Below, one piece after another: positions 30,332 to 38,155 of a DNA stretch of 64,000 nucleotides. Origin of the DNA: Streptomyces tuirus. GTDB taxonomy: Bacteria > Actinomycetota > Actinomycetes > Streptomycetales > Streptomycetaceae. Below the pieces are notes generated by a model, which was not told the DNA's origin, did not search any database, and worked only from the letters and a program-made list of their open reading frames with translations. The stretch is from positions 4,452,001 through 4,516,000 of the forward strand of contig NZ_AP023439.1 of the NCBI RefSeq assembly GCF_014701095.1, given 5' to 3'. How positions within the stretch are numbered: position 1 is the stretch's first letter; every line of letters starts with the position of its first letter. The translations under genes were made by a program, and so were the position numbers.

Positions 30332-31795
30332 ATGGGCACCCGTGCCTGGGCGCTACTGCTCGTTCTGTGCGGAACGATCTTCCTCGAAGGCATCGACGTC
30401 GCGATGATGGCGGTGGCGATCCCGGCCGTCCGCGCCGATCTGGGCCTTGCCACCGGCACCGCGGCCTGGGTGATGAGCGCCTACGTGCTCGGCTACGCCG
30501 GCTTCACCCTGCTGGGCGGGCGGGCCGCCGACCTGCTCGGACGGCGGCGGATGTTCCTGCTCTGGCTGACCGTCTTCCTCGCCTTCTCGGGGCTGGGCGG
30601 CTTCGCGACGGACGGCTGGATGCTGATCGTCGCCCGGTTCGTCACGGGCGTCGCCGCCGCGTTCATGACCCCGGCCGCGCTCTCCCTGATCACCACGTCG
30701 TACGAGGAGGGCCCGCAGCGCAACAAGGCCCTGCTGGTCTTCGCCGGGACGGGTGCGGCAGGCTTCTCCCTCGGCCTGGTGATCGGCGGCCTGCTCACCG
30801 AGATCGGCTGGCGCTGGGTGTTCTTCGCACCCGTGCTGCTGGCCGCCGCCCTGCTCCTCGCGGCCGTACGCCTGATCCCGCGGCGCGACGCCCCGCCCCA
30901 GCGCGGGCGCACCTTCGACCTGCCCGGCGCGATCACCGCCGCCGGCGCCATGCTGCTGGCCGCCTACACCGTCGTACGCCTGGAGCACGGCCTGCACCAC
31001 TGGCCGCTCACCCTGGCCTCGGGCCTCGCGGCCGTGATCACGGCAGGTGTCTTCGTCGCGGTCGAGCGCCGCTGCCCCGACCCGCTCGTCCGGCTCGGCA
31101 TGCTGCGCTGGAGCCCGGCCGTGCGCGCCGACCTCGGGGCGCTGCTCTTCCTCGGCGCCTTCTTCGGCTTCCAGTTCGTCGTCACGCTCTACCTGCAAGA
31201 ACTGCGCGGCTGGTCGTCCCTGCAGACGGCGGTGGCCCTGGTCGTCATGGGCATCGACGCCGTCCTGTCGCCCACGCTCACGCCCCGGCTGGTCACACGC
31301 TTCGGCCACGCCCGGGTGATCACGGGCGGCTTCCTCCTGGCCGTGGCCTCCTACGCGCTGTTCCTGCCGGTCGGCATGGACTGGTCCTACGCCATGATGT
31401 TCCCGACCCTGCTGCTCTCCGGCCTCGCGTTCGCCCTGGCCTACGGTCCGCTGACGATCGCGGCGACGGACGGGGTGGCCGAGTCGGAGCAGGGCCTGGC
31501 CGGCGGGCTGCTCACCACGGCGACACAGTTCGGCGCGGCGATCGGCATCGCGGCGGTGACCGCGGTCTACGGCCTGGCGTCCACCGGGTCCGGCCCGGAG
31601 GCCACGCTCTCGGCGTTCCGCGCGGCACTGACCGTGCCGGTCGCCCTGGTGGTGCTGGGCACCTTCATTTCGCTGGTCAGCGTCCGGGAGGCCCGGCGGG
31701 CGGCGCGCAAGGCGTCCCAGGTGAGCAGCGTCAACGCCAGCCACACCAGCGCGAACCCGGCCCAGCGCTCCGGCGGCATCTCCTCGTGGAAGTAG
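30332..31795 (+). CDS. MFS drug:H+ antiporter (DHA2, 14-TM type)
   Basis: A 487-residue exporter. ATG 30332 follows GGAGGAG. FLEGIDVAMMAVAIPAVRADLG in TM1 and GRAADLLGRRRMFL after TM2 (motif A) are typical of the DHA2 family. GTGAAGFSLGLVIGGLLTEIGWRWVFF is motif C. Fourteen membrane segments can be counted. The natural end would be near VREARRAARK (about residue 462). The last 25 residues are hydrophilic and are encoded antisense to the RarD gene, giving a 229-base tail-to-tail overlap. The divergent HxlR gene suggests induction by a toxic compound. Confidence 0.9.
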   Translation: MGTRAWALLLVLCGTIFLEGIDVAMMAVAIPAVRADLGLATGTAAWVMSAYVLGYAGFTLLGGRAADLLGRRRMFLLWLTVFLAFSGLGGFATDGWMLIVARFVTGVAAAFMTPAALSLITTSYEEGPQRNKALLVFAGTGAAGFSLGLVIGGLLTEIGWRWVFFAPVLLAAALLLAAVRLIPRRDAPPQRGRTFDLPGAITAAGAMLLAAYTVVRLEHGLHHWPLTLASGLAAVITAGVFVAVERRCPDPLVRLGMLRWSPAVRADLGALLFLGAFFGFQFVVTLYLQELRGWSSLQTAVALVVMGIDAVLSPTLTPRLVTRFGHARVITGGFLLAVASYALFLPVGMDWSYAMMFPTLLLSGLAFALAYGPLTIAATDGVAESEQGLAGGLLTTATQFGAAIGIAAVTAVYGLASTGSGPEATLSAFRAALTVPVALVVLGTFISLVSVREARRAARKASQVSSVNASHTSANPAQRSGGISSWK

Positions 31796-32580
31796 AAGAT
31801 GCCGAGAAGGAACTGCAGGACCGGCGTCGAGTACTGGAGCAGGCCGATCGTGGACAGGGGCACGCGGATGGCGGCCGCGCCGAAGCAGACCAGGGGAAGC
31901 GCGGTGACGATGCCGGCCGAGGCGAGCAGCGCCGCGTGCCCCGCGCCCTCGCCGGTGAAGGTGGAGTCGCCCCGCGCGGCGAGCCACGCCAGGAAGCCGA
32001 GCGCGGGCAGGAACTGGATCGCCGTCTCGGCGGCCAGCGACTCGATGCCGCCGAGGCCCACCTTCTTCTTCACCAGCCCGTAGGTGGCGAAGGAGAACGC
32101 GAGACAGAGCGAGATCCACGGGGGCCGGCCGTAGCCGATGGTCAGCACGACGACCGCGACGACGCCGGTCCCCACCGCCGCCCACTGCACCGGCCGCAGC
32201 CGCTCCTTCAGCAGCAGCACGCCCATCGCGATGGTGACCAGCGGGTTGATGAAGTACCCGAGCGAGGCCTCGACCACGTGCCCGGAGTTCACGGACCAGA
32301 TGTACAGGCCCCAGTTCACGGTGATGACCGCCGCGGCGACCGTGATCAGCGCCAGCTTGCGGGGCTGCCGCAGCAGCTCACCGGCCCAGGCCCAGCGGCG
32401 CATCACCAGCAGGGCGGCGCCCACGAAGACCAGCGACCACACCATCCGGTGGGCCAGGATCTCGACCGCGCCGGCCGGCTTCAGCAGGGGCCAGAACAGG
32501 GGGACGAGCCCCCACATCCCGTAGGCCGCGAAGCCGTTCAGCAGTCCTATGTGCCGCTCACCCCTCGGCTTGCCGGTCAC
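31567..32580 (-). CDS. rarD: RarD-type EamA-family permease
   Basis: A 337-residue membrane protein with ten hydrophobic segments and two EamA repeats. It starts GERHIGLLNGFAAYGMWGLVPLFWPLL, the RarD hallmark, and later shows LGYFINPLVTIAMGVLLLKERL and LLQYSTPVLQFLLGIFYFHEEMP. The GTG at 32580 has an excellent AAGGAGG site. The frame extends about 40 residues past the usual RarD end into sequence antisense to the last helix of the MFS gene. RarD homologues are linked to chloramphenicol sensitivity in other bacteria. The substrate is unknown. Confidence 0.9.
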   Translation of the reverse strand: MTGKPRGERHIGLLNGFAAYGMWGLVPLFWPLLKPAGAVEILAHRMVWSLVFVGAALLVMRRWAWAGELLRQPRKLALITVAAAVITVNWGLYIWSVNSGHVVEASLGYFINPLVTIAMGVLLLKERLRPVQWAAVGTGVVAVVVLTIGYGRPPWISLCLAFSFATYGLVKKKVGLGGIESLAAETAIQFLPALGFLAWLAARGDSTFTGEGAGHAALLASAGIVTALPLVCFGAAAIRVPLSTIGLLQYSTPVLQFLLGIFYFHEEMPPERWAGFALVWLALTLLTWDALRAARRASRTLTSEMKVPSTTRATGTVSAARNAESVASGPDPVDARP

Positions 32581-32704
32581 GGGCCCCTCCTTCGCGCCTG
32601 GCGTGTGTCCGCGTGGACGACGGTAACGCCGAGCGCCCCCGGCTGTCATGTCCGTATCGGTATACGGTCATGACAGTCCGGGGGTGGTGCGGCGCGGGGG
32701 AGGG

Positions 32705-33559
32705 TCAGCCCTTGAGCGCGGCGGCGATGGCCTCGGCGAACGGGGTCGTCGGGCGGCCGGTCAGGCGGGACAGATCGCCGGAGGAGACGACCAGCTCGCC
32801 CTTCTCGATGGCGACGTCCACACCCGCGAGGATCCGGGCGAACGGCTCGGGCAGGCCCGCGCCGGTCAGGATGCCCACCAGGGCGTCGGCGGGGACGGCG
32901 TTGTAGGCGATCTCCTTGCCGGTCTGCCGGCCCAGCTCGGCCGCGTACTCGGCGAAGCTCCAGGAAGTGTCGCCGCCCAGCTCGTACGTCTTGTTCTCGT
33001 GCCCCTCACCGGTCAGCACGGCGACGGCGGCCGCGGCGTAGTCGGCCCGGGAGGCGGAGGAGACCCTGCCCTCACCGGCGGCGGCGACGACCGCGTTGTG
33101 CTCCAGCACCGGGGCGAGGTTCTCGGTGTAGTTCTCGTGGTACCAGCCGTTGCGCAGCAGCGCGTAGGGCACACCGGAGTCCAGCAGGATCTCCTCGGTG
33201 CCGCGGTGGTCGTCGGCGAGCGCGGCGGTCAGGGTGCCGGGGGCGCTGGTGTAGGCGAGCAGGGCGACACCGGCGGCCTTGGCGGCGTCGATGACGACCT
33301 TGTGCTGCTGCACCCGGCCCTTGTCGAACTCGTTGCCCGAGATCAGCAGCACCTTGTCGCCGGCGGAGAAGAGGCCGTCGTAGGAGGCGGGGTCGTTGTA
33401 GTCGGCCAGCGCGATCTTCACGCCGCGGTCCGCGAAGCCGGCGGCCTTCTCGGCGTTACGGACGACCGCAGTGATCTGCCCGGCGGGGACCTTCTCCAGC
33501 AGCTGCTCCACGACGTGGCGGCCGAGGTGTCCGGTGGCTCCGGTGACGACGATGCTCAT
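32705..33559 (-). CDS. NmrA/QorB-like NAD(P)-binding quinone oxidoreductase
   Basis: A 284-residue atypical short-chain dehydrogenase. MSIVVTGATGHLGRHVVEQLL is the GxxGxxG nucleotide site, VLLISGNEFDKGRVQQHKVVIDAAKAAGV and LLRNGWYHENYTENLAPVL are family motifs shared with E. coli QorB (NAD(P)H:quinone oxidoreductase 2) and NmrA. A GGAG site precedes ATG 33559. It is divergent from an HxlR/QorR-like gene, the arrangement known for redox-sensed quinone reductases. It probably detoxifies quinones or senses NADPH. Confidence 0.88.
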   Translation of the reverse strand: MSIVVTGATGHLGRHVVEQLLEKVPAGQITAVVRNAEKAAGFADRGVKIALADYNDPASYDGLFSAGDKVLLISGNEFDKGRVQQHKVVIDAAKAAGVALLAYTSAPGTLTAALADDHRGTEEILLDSGVPYALLRNGWYHENYTENLAPVLEHNAVVAAAGEGRVSSASRADYAAAAVAVLTGEGHENKTYELGGDTSWSFAEYAAELGRQTGKEIAYNAVPADALVGILTGAGLPEPFARILAGVDVAIEKGELVVSSGDLSRLTGRPTTPFAEAIAAALKG

Positions 33560-33622
33560 GGTGAGGACTCTCCTTGTGGGGTGCGTTGGCACTAACCCTA
33601 GGAGATGCGCTAACTCTTCGAA

Positions 33623-33647
33623 AGTACCCACTTTGAAGTAAGGTACT
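33623..33647. promoter_or_regulatory. Operator AGTACC-N13-GGTACT with inner ACTT-TG-AAGT
   Basis: Nested dyads lie between the divergent oxidoreductase and HxlR genes: AGTACC (33623-33628)/GGTACT (33642-33647), and ACTTTGAAGT (33630-33639). TAAGGT (33639-33644), seven bases before ATG 33651, could be the -10 of a leaderless HxlR mRNA. The decamer repeats at 30218-30227. Confidence 0.65.
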
Positions 33648-33650
33648 GGC

Positions 33651-34031
33651 ATGTCGGTAAGTACCAGTGAAGCCCTGTGCCCCTACCGGCTGGTCCTGGA
33701 GCATGTGACCAGCCGCTGGGGCGTGCTCGTCCTCACCGAGCTCCTGAACCGCCCCTACCGCTTCAGCGAATTGCGCCGAGCGATCAGCGCCTACGGAAAC
33801 CGGGTCGTCAGCGAGAAGATGCTGACCCAGACCCTCCAGACCCTGGAGCGCGACGGACTCGTCCACCGCGACGCCAAGCCCGTCATCCCGCCGCGCGTCG
33901 ACTACTCCCTCACCGCCCTGGGCCGCGAGGCCGCCGAGCAGGTCAAGGCCCTCGCGGCCTGGACGCACCAGCGCATGGACGACGTGGAGCAGGCCCGCCG
34001 GGCATACGACGAGGCCCGGGCCGCCTCCTAG
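33651..34031 (+). CDS. HxlR-family redox-type regulator (QorR/HypR-like)
   Basis: A 126-residue winged-helix protein: CPYRLVLEHVTSRWGVLVLTELLNRPYRFSELRRAI, then MLTQTLQTLERDGLVHRDAKPVIPPRVDYSLT. The single N-terminal Cys10, in CPYR, is where QorR and HypR sense electrophiles. There is no ribosome site; the mRNA is probably leaderless. It is divergent from the QorB-like gene and most likely represses both genes until its cysteine is oxidised or alkylated. Confidence 0.9.
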   Translation: MSVSTSEALCPYRLVLEHVTSRWGVLVLTELLNRPYRFSELRRAISAYGNRVVSEKMLTQTLQTLERDGLVHRDAKPVIPPRVDYSLTALGREAAEQVKALAAWTHQRMDDVEQARRAYDEARAAS

Positions 34032-34064
34032 GCGGGCCGGGCCCCGGGGTTCCCTCCGGCCGGG

Positions 34065-35144
34065 TCAGCCGACGACCGTCCAGGTGTCGCCGCCCGCCAG
34101 CAGCGCGCCCAGGTCGCCCTTGCCGTGCTGCTCGATCGCGGTGTCGAGCTGGTCGGCCATCTGCGTGTCGTAGACGGGCCGCTCGACCGAGCGCAGGACA
34201 CCGATCGGCGTGTGGTGCAGGGTGTCCGGGTCGGCGAGGCGCGACAGCGCGAACGCCGTGGTCGGGGACGGGGAGTGCGCGTCGTGAACGAGCACCTGGT
34301 CCTCGTTGTCCGGCGTCACGGCGACCACCTTCAGATCACCGGTCAGCGGGTCCCGGACCACACCCTTGGCCAGGTCGGCACCGAACCGGATCGGCTTGCC
34401 GTGCTCCAGCCGGATCACGGCCTCCTCGGCCTGCTGCTTGTCCTTCAGGGCGTCGAAGGCGCCGTCGTTGAAGATGTTGCAGTTCTGGTAGATCTCGATC
34501 AGCGCCGTGCCCTGGTGGGCGGAGGCCTGGCGCAGCACCTCAGTCAGGTGCTTGCGGTCGGAGTCCACCGTCCGCGCCACGAACGACGCCTCCGCGCCGA
34601 GCGCCAGCGACACCGGGTTGAACGGCGCGTCCAGCGAACCCATCGGCGTCGACTTGGTGATCTTCCCGACCTCGGACGTCGGCGAGTACTGGCCCTTGGT
34701 CAGACCGTAGATCCGGTTGTTGAACAGCAGGATCTTGAGGTTCACGTTCCGGCGCAGCGCGTGGATCAGGTGGTTGCCGCCGATGGACAGCGCGTCGCCG
34801 TCACCGGTGACGACCCACACCGACAGATCCCGGCGGGAGCTCGCCAGACCCGTGGCGATGGCGGGGGCGCGGCCGTGAATGGAGTGCATCCCGTAGGTGT
34901 TCATGTAGTACGGGAAGCGCGAGGAGCAGCCGATGCCCGAGACGAAGACGATGTTCTCCTTCGCCAGCCCCAGCTCGGGCATGAAACCCTGCACCGCGGC
35001 CAGGATGGCGTAGTCGCCGCAGCCGGGGCACCAGCGCACTTCCTGGTCGGACTTGAAGTCCTTCATCGACTGCCTGCCCTCGGCCTTGGGGACGAGGGAA
35101 AGCGACTCGATGGTGCCCGTGCCGTGCGTGGACGTGTCAGCCAT
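34065..35144 (-). CDS. korB: 2-oxoacid:ferredoxin oxidoreductase, beta (TPP) subunit
   Basis: A 359-residue subunit of the enzyme that decarboxylates a 2-oxoacid (typically 2-oxoglutarate) to the acyl-CoA while reducing ferredoxin. EVRWCPGCGDYAIL and VSGIGCSSRFPYYM hold the cluster-related cysteines. GDGDALSIGGNHLIHALRRN...NN is the thiamine diphosphate motif. IYGLTKGQYSPTSEVGK is the 2-oxoglutarate-type loop. Its ATG overlaps the alpha gene's stop by eight bases. Homologous pairs in other actinobacteria (korAB) serve as a CoA-dependent alternative in the TCA cycle. Confidence 0.94.
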   Translation of the reverse strand: MADTSTHGTGTIESLSLVPKAEGRQSMKDFKSDQEVRWCPGCGDYAILAAVQGFMPELGLAKENIVFVSGIGCSSRFPYYMNTYGMHSIHGRAPAIATGLASSRRDLSVWVVTGDGDALSIGGNHLIHALRRNVNLKILLFNNRIYGLTKGQYSPTSEVGKITKSTPMGSLDAPFNPVSLALGAEASFVARTVDSDRKHLTEVLRQASAHQGTALIEIYQNCNIFNDGAFDALKDKQQAEEAVIRLEHGKPIRFGADLAKGVVRDPLTGDLKVVAVTPDNEDQVLVHDAHSPSPTTAFALSRLADPDTLHHTPIGVLRSVERPVYDTQMADQLDTAIEQHGKGDLGALLAGGDTWTVVG

Positions 35145-37065
35145 CGATGGCCTCCTTCAGAGCCGCGGCGAGCTGCTCCGCCTTGAACGGCATGCCGTTG
35201 ACCTGGGTGTACGAGTGGGCGTCGACCAGGTACTTCGCCCGGATGAGCGTGGCGAGCTGCCCGAGGTTCATCTCGGGGATCACCACCTTGTCGTAACGCT
35301 CCAGCACGGAGCCCAGATTCCGCGGGAAGGGGTTGAGATGGCGCAGATGCGCCTGCGCGACCGACTCCCCGGCTCTGCGCAGCCGCCGCACCGCCGCTGT
35401 GATCGGCCCGTACGTCGAACCCCAGCCCAGCACCAGCGTCCTGGCCTTTTTCGGGTCGTCCACCTCGACGTCCGGGACGTCGATGCCGTCGATCTTCGCC
35501 TGCCGGGTGCGCACCATGAAGTCGTGGTTGGCCGGGTCGTAGGAGATGTTGCCCGTGCCGTCCTGCTTCTCGATGCCGCCGATCCGGTGCTCCAGACCCG
35601 GCGTGCCCGGGATCGCCCACGGGCGGGCCAGCGTCTGCGGGTCCCGCTTGTACGGCCAGAACACCTCGGAACCGTCGTCGAGCGTGTGGTTCGGCCCCTG
35701 CGCGAACTGCACCCGCAGGTCCGGCAGCTCCTCGAGGTCGGGGATCCGCCAGGGCTCGGAGCCGTTGGCCAGATAGCCGTCGGACAGCAGGAACACCGGA
35801 GTGCGGTACGTCAGCGCGATCCGCGCCGCCTCGAGCGCGGCGTCGAAGCAGTCCGCCGGGGTGCGCGGCGCGACCACCGGAACCGGCGCCTCGCCGTTGC
35901 GCCCGTACATCGCCTGGAGCAGGTCCGCCTGCTCGGTCTTGGTGGGCAGACCCGTCGACGGGCCGCCGCGCTGGATGTCCACCACCAGCAGCGGCAGCTC
36001 CAGCGAGACCGCGAGACCGATCGTCTCCGACTTCAGCGCCACACCCGGACCGCTCGTGGTGGTCACGGCCAGGGAACCACCGAAGGCCGCGCCGAGCGCG
36101 GCCCCGATGCCTGCGATCTCGTCCTCCGCCTGGAAGGTCCGCACGCCGAAGTTCTTGTGTTTGGACAGCTCGTGCAGGATGTCGGACGCCGGAGTGATCG
36201 GGTACGACCCCAGGTACAGCGGCAGATCCGCCTGCCGGCTCGCCGCGACCAGCCCGTAAGACAGGGCGAGGTTGCCGGAGATGTTGCGGTAGACACCCGG
36301 CGGGAACGCCGTGGCCGCCGGCGCGACCTCGTAGGAGACGGCGAAGTCCTCCGTCGTCTCGCCGAAGTTCCAGCCGGCCCGGAACGCCGCGATGTTGGCC
36401 GCCGCGATCTCGGGCTTCTTCGCGAACTTCGACGTCAGGAACTTCTCCGTGCCCTCGGTGGGCCGGTGGTACATCCAGCTCAGCAGGCCCAGCGCGAACA
36501 TGTTCTTGCTGCGCTCGGCCTCCTTGCGGCTGAGGTCGAACTCCTTCAGCGCCTCGACCGTGAGCGTCGTCAGCGGCACGGGGTGCAGGTGGTAGCCGTC
36601 CAGCGACCCGTCCTCCAGCGGAGACGTCTCGTAGCCGACCTTCTGCATCGCTCGCTTGGTGAACTCGTCCGTGTTGACGATCACCTCGGCGCCGCGCGGC
36701 AGGTCGCCGATGTTCGCCTTCAGCGCGGCCGGGTTCATCGCCACCAGCACGTTCGGCGCGTCACCGGGGGTGAGGATGTCGTGGTCGGCGAAGTGCAGCT
36801 GGAAGGACGACACACCCGGCAGGGTTCCGGCGGGGGCCCTGATCTCGGCCGGGAAGTTCGGCAGGGTCGACAGGTCGTTGCCGAACGACGCGGTCTCCGA
36901 GGTGAAACGGTCACCGGTGAGCTGCATGCCGTCACCCGAGTCCCCCGCGAACCTGATGATCACCCGGTCGAGGCGGCGGACATCCTTCGCCCCCGCCGCT
37001 TTGCGCTGCTCTCCTGCGACTGCTTCGTCGGCCTGCTCCGCTGGGCTACTGACCTGGCTGGTCAC
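35137..37065 (-). CDS. korA: 2-oxoacid:ferredoxin oxidoreductase, fused gamma-alpha subunit
   Basis: A 642-residue subunit. The gamma domain spans about residues 30-220 (VIIRFAGDSGDGMQLTGDRF). The alpha domain starts near 250 and carries the YPITPAS motif that contacts the 2-oxoacid, then AEDEIAGIGAALGAAFGGSLAVTTTSGPG and VDIQRGGPSTGLPTKTEQADL. The C-terminal third (VLGWGSTYGPITAAV...) is the CoA-side domain. ATG 37065 opens the two-gene operon. It forms the heterodimer with KorB. No ferredoxin gene is in the operon, so the electron acceptor is encoded elsewhere. Confidence 0.94.
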   Translation of the reverse strand: MTSQVSSPAEQADEAVAGEQRKAAGAKDVRRLDRVIIRFAGDSGDGMQLTGDRFTSETASFGNDLSTLPNFPAEIRAPAGTLPGVSSFQLHFADHDILTPGDAPNVLVAMNPAALKANIGDLPRGAEVIVNTDEFTKRAMQKVGYETSPLEDGSLDGYHLHPVPLTTLTVEALKEFDLSRKEAERSKNMFALGLLSWMYHRPTEGTEKFLTSKFAKKPEIAAANIAAFRAGWNFGETTEDFAVSYEVAPAATAFPPGVYRNISGNLALSYGLVAASRQADLPLYLGSYPITPASDILHELSKHKNFGVRTFQAEDEIAGIGAALGAAFGGSLAVTTTSGPGVALKSETIGLAVSLELPLLVVDIQRGGPSTGLPTKTEQADLLQAMYGRNGEAPVPVVAPRTPADCFDAALEAARIALTYRTPVFLLSDGYLANGSEPWRIPDLEELPDLRVQFAQGPNHTLDDGSEVFWPYKRDPQTLARPWAIPGTPGLEHRIGGIEKQDGTGNISYDPANHDFMVRTRQAKIDGIDVPDVEVDDPKKARTLVLGWGSTYGPITAAVRRLRRAGESVAQAHLRHLNPFPRNLGSVLERYDKVVIPEMNLGQLATLIRAKYLVDAHSYTQVNGMPFKAEQLAAALKEAIDG

Positions 37066-37241
37066 TGAACTGGACCTCCCTCGAGGACGCTGTCCGGGAC
37101 AGGCCTTCCCGCAGGCCCTCCCGGGATCAACCCTACGACCGCAAGGGTCGCGTTCTGCGGGTCATTCGCATCTTGGACACGACTTCGGTATGGGTATGCG
37201 TCCGTCTTTGTCCGGGTTTCCGGGGTTGGGGATCGTGAACG

Positions 37242-37901
37242 TCAGGAATTGAGATACGTCAGCACGGCCAGGACCCTGCGGTGATCGCCCTCGCTCGGGG
37301 ACAGCCCCAGCTTCAGGAAGATGTTGCTGACGTGCTTCTCGACCGCCCCGTCGCTGACCACCAGCTGCCGCGCGATCGCCGAGTTCGTCCGCCCCTCGGC
37401 CATCAGCCCCAGCACCTCGCGCTCCCTGGGGGTGAGCCCCGCCAGCACGTCCTGCTTACGGCTGCGGCCCAGCAGCTGCGCGACCACCTCCGGGTCGAGC
37501 GCCGTGCCGCCCCCGGCCACCCGCACCACCGCGTCCACGAACTCCCGCACCTCGGCCACCCGGTCCTTCAGCAGATAGCCGACCCCCCGGCTGGACCCGG
37601 CGAGCAGCTCCGTCGCGTAGCGCTCCTCCACGTACTGCGACAGCACCAGCACCCCGAGCCCCGGATGCGCCTTGCGCAGCTGCACCGCCGCCCGCACTCC
37701 CTCGTCCGTGTGAGTCGGCGGCATCCGCACGTCCGCCACGACCACGTCCGGCAGCTCGCCCTGCGCGTCCAGCTCCGTGATGGTCTTGATCAGAGCCTCG
37801 CCGTCACCCACACCGGCGACCACGTCGTGCCCGCGGTCGGTCAGCAACCGGGTCAGGCCCTCTCTGAGCAGCACCGAATCCTCGGCGACGACCACCCGCA
37901 C
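37242..37901 (-). CDS. NarL/LuxR-type response regulator
   Basis: A 219-residue regulator. The receiver domain begins VRVVVAEDSVLLREGL and has the phosphoacceptor Asp in VVVADVRMPPTHTDEG, with Lys in YLLKDRV. The C-terminal LuxR helix-turn-helix is LTPREREVLGLMAEGRTNSAIARQLVVSDGAVEKHVSNIFLKLGL. The start was set at GTG 37901, five bases after GGAGGA; GTG 37913 is possible. It lies downstream of two histidine kinases on the same strand, separated from them by a strong hairpin. It is also upstream of the korAB operon, one candidate target. Confidence 0.92.
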   Translation of the reverse strand: MRVVVAEDSVLLREGLTRLLTDRGHDVVAGVGDGEALIKTITELDAQGELPDVVVADVRMPPTHTDEGVRAAVQLRKAHPGLGVLVLSQYVEERYATELLAGSSRGVGYLLKDRVAEVREFVDAVVRVAGGGTALDPEVVAQLLGRSRKQDVLAGLTPREREVLGLMAEGRTNSAIARQLVVSDGAVEKHVSNIFLKLGLSPSEGDHRRVLAVLTYLNS

Positions 37902-38100
37902 CCTGTCCTCCACGATGTCCGGCCCCCCACAGCCCGCTGCCGCCCGTCCGCAGCCCACAACGGCTCCGCGCCCACCCGTGCGACGGGTCCAGCATTTCAG
38001 GGTCCGGGGGAGTATGGGGACGGGACCGGCTTCTTGACTGGCCGATCGGGTGGTGAGGGAAGGTTGAAGGGCCGGAGGCGGACTGCCCCTGGCCCTGGAC

Positions 38101-38144
38101 CTGGCCCTGTCAGGGCTCGCGGCCCCGAGCCCTGACAGGGCCAG
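38101..38144 (-). terminator. Perfect 19-bp stem-loop after the second histidine kinase
   Basis: Arms 38101-38119 and 38126-38144 pair perfectly (CTGGCCCTGTCAGGGCTCG and its complement) around a six-base loop. The hairpin begins 11 bases after the kinase stop on the minus strand. It lacks a T-run but is the strongest stem in the window. It would separate kinase and response-regulator transcription. Confidence 0.75.
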
Positions 38145-38155
38145 GGCCGGGGCGG

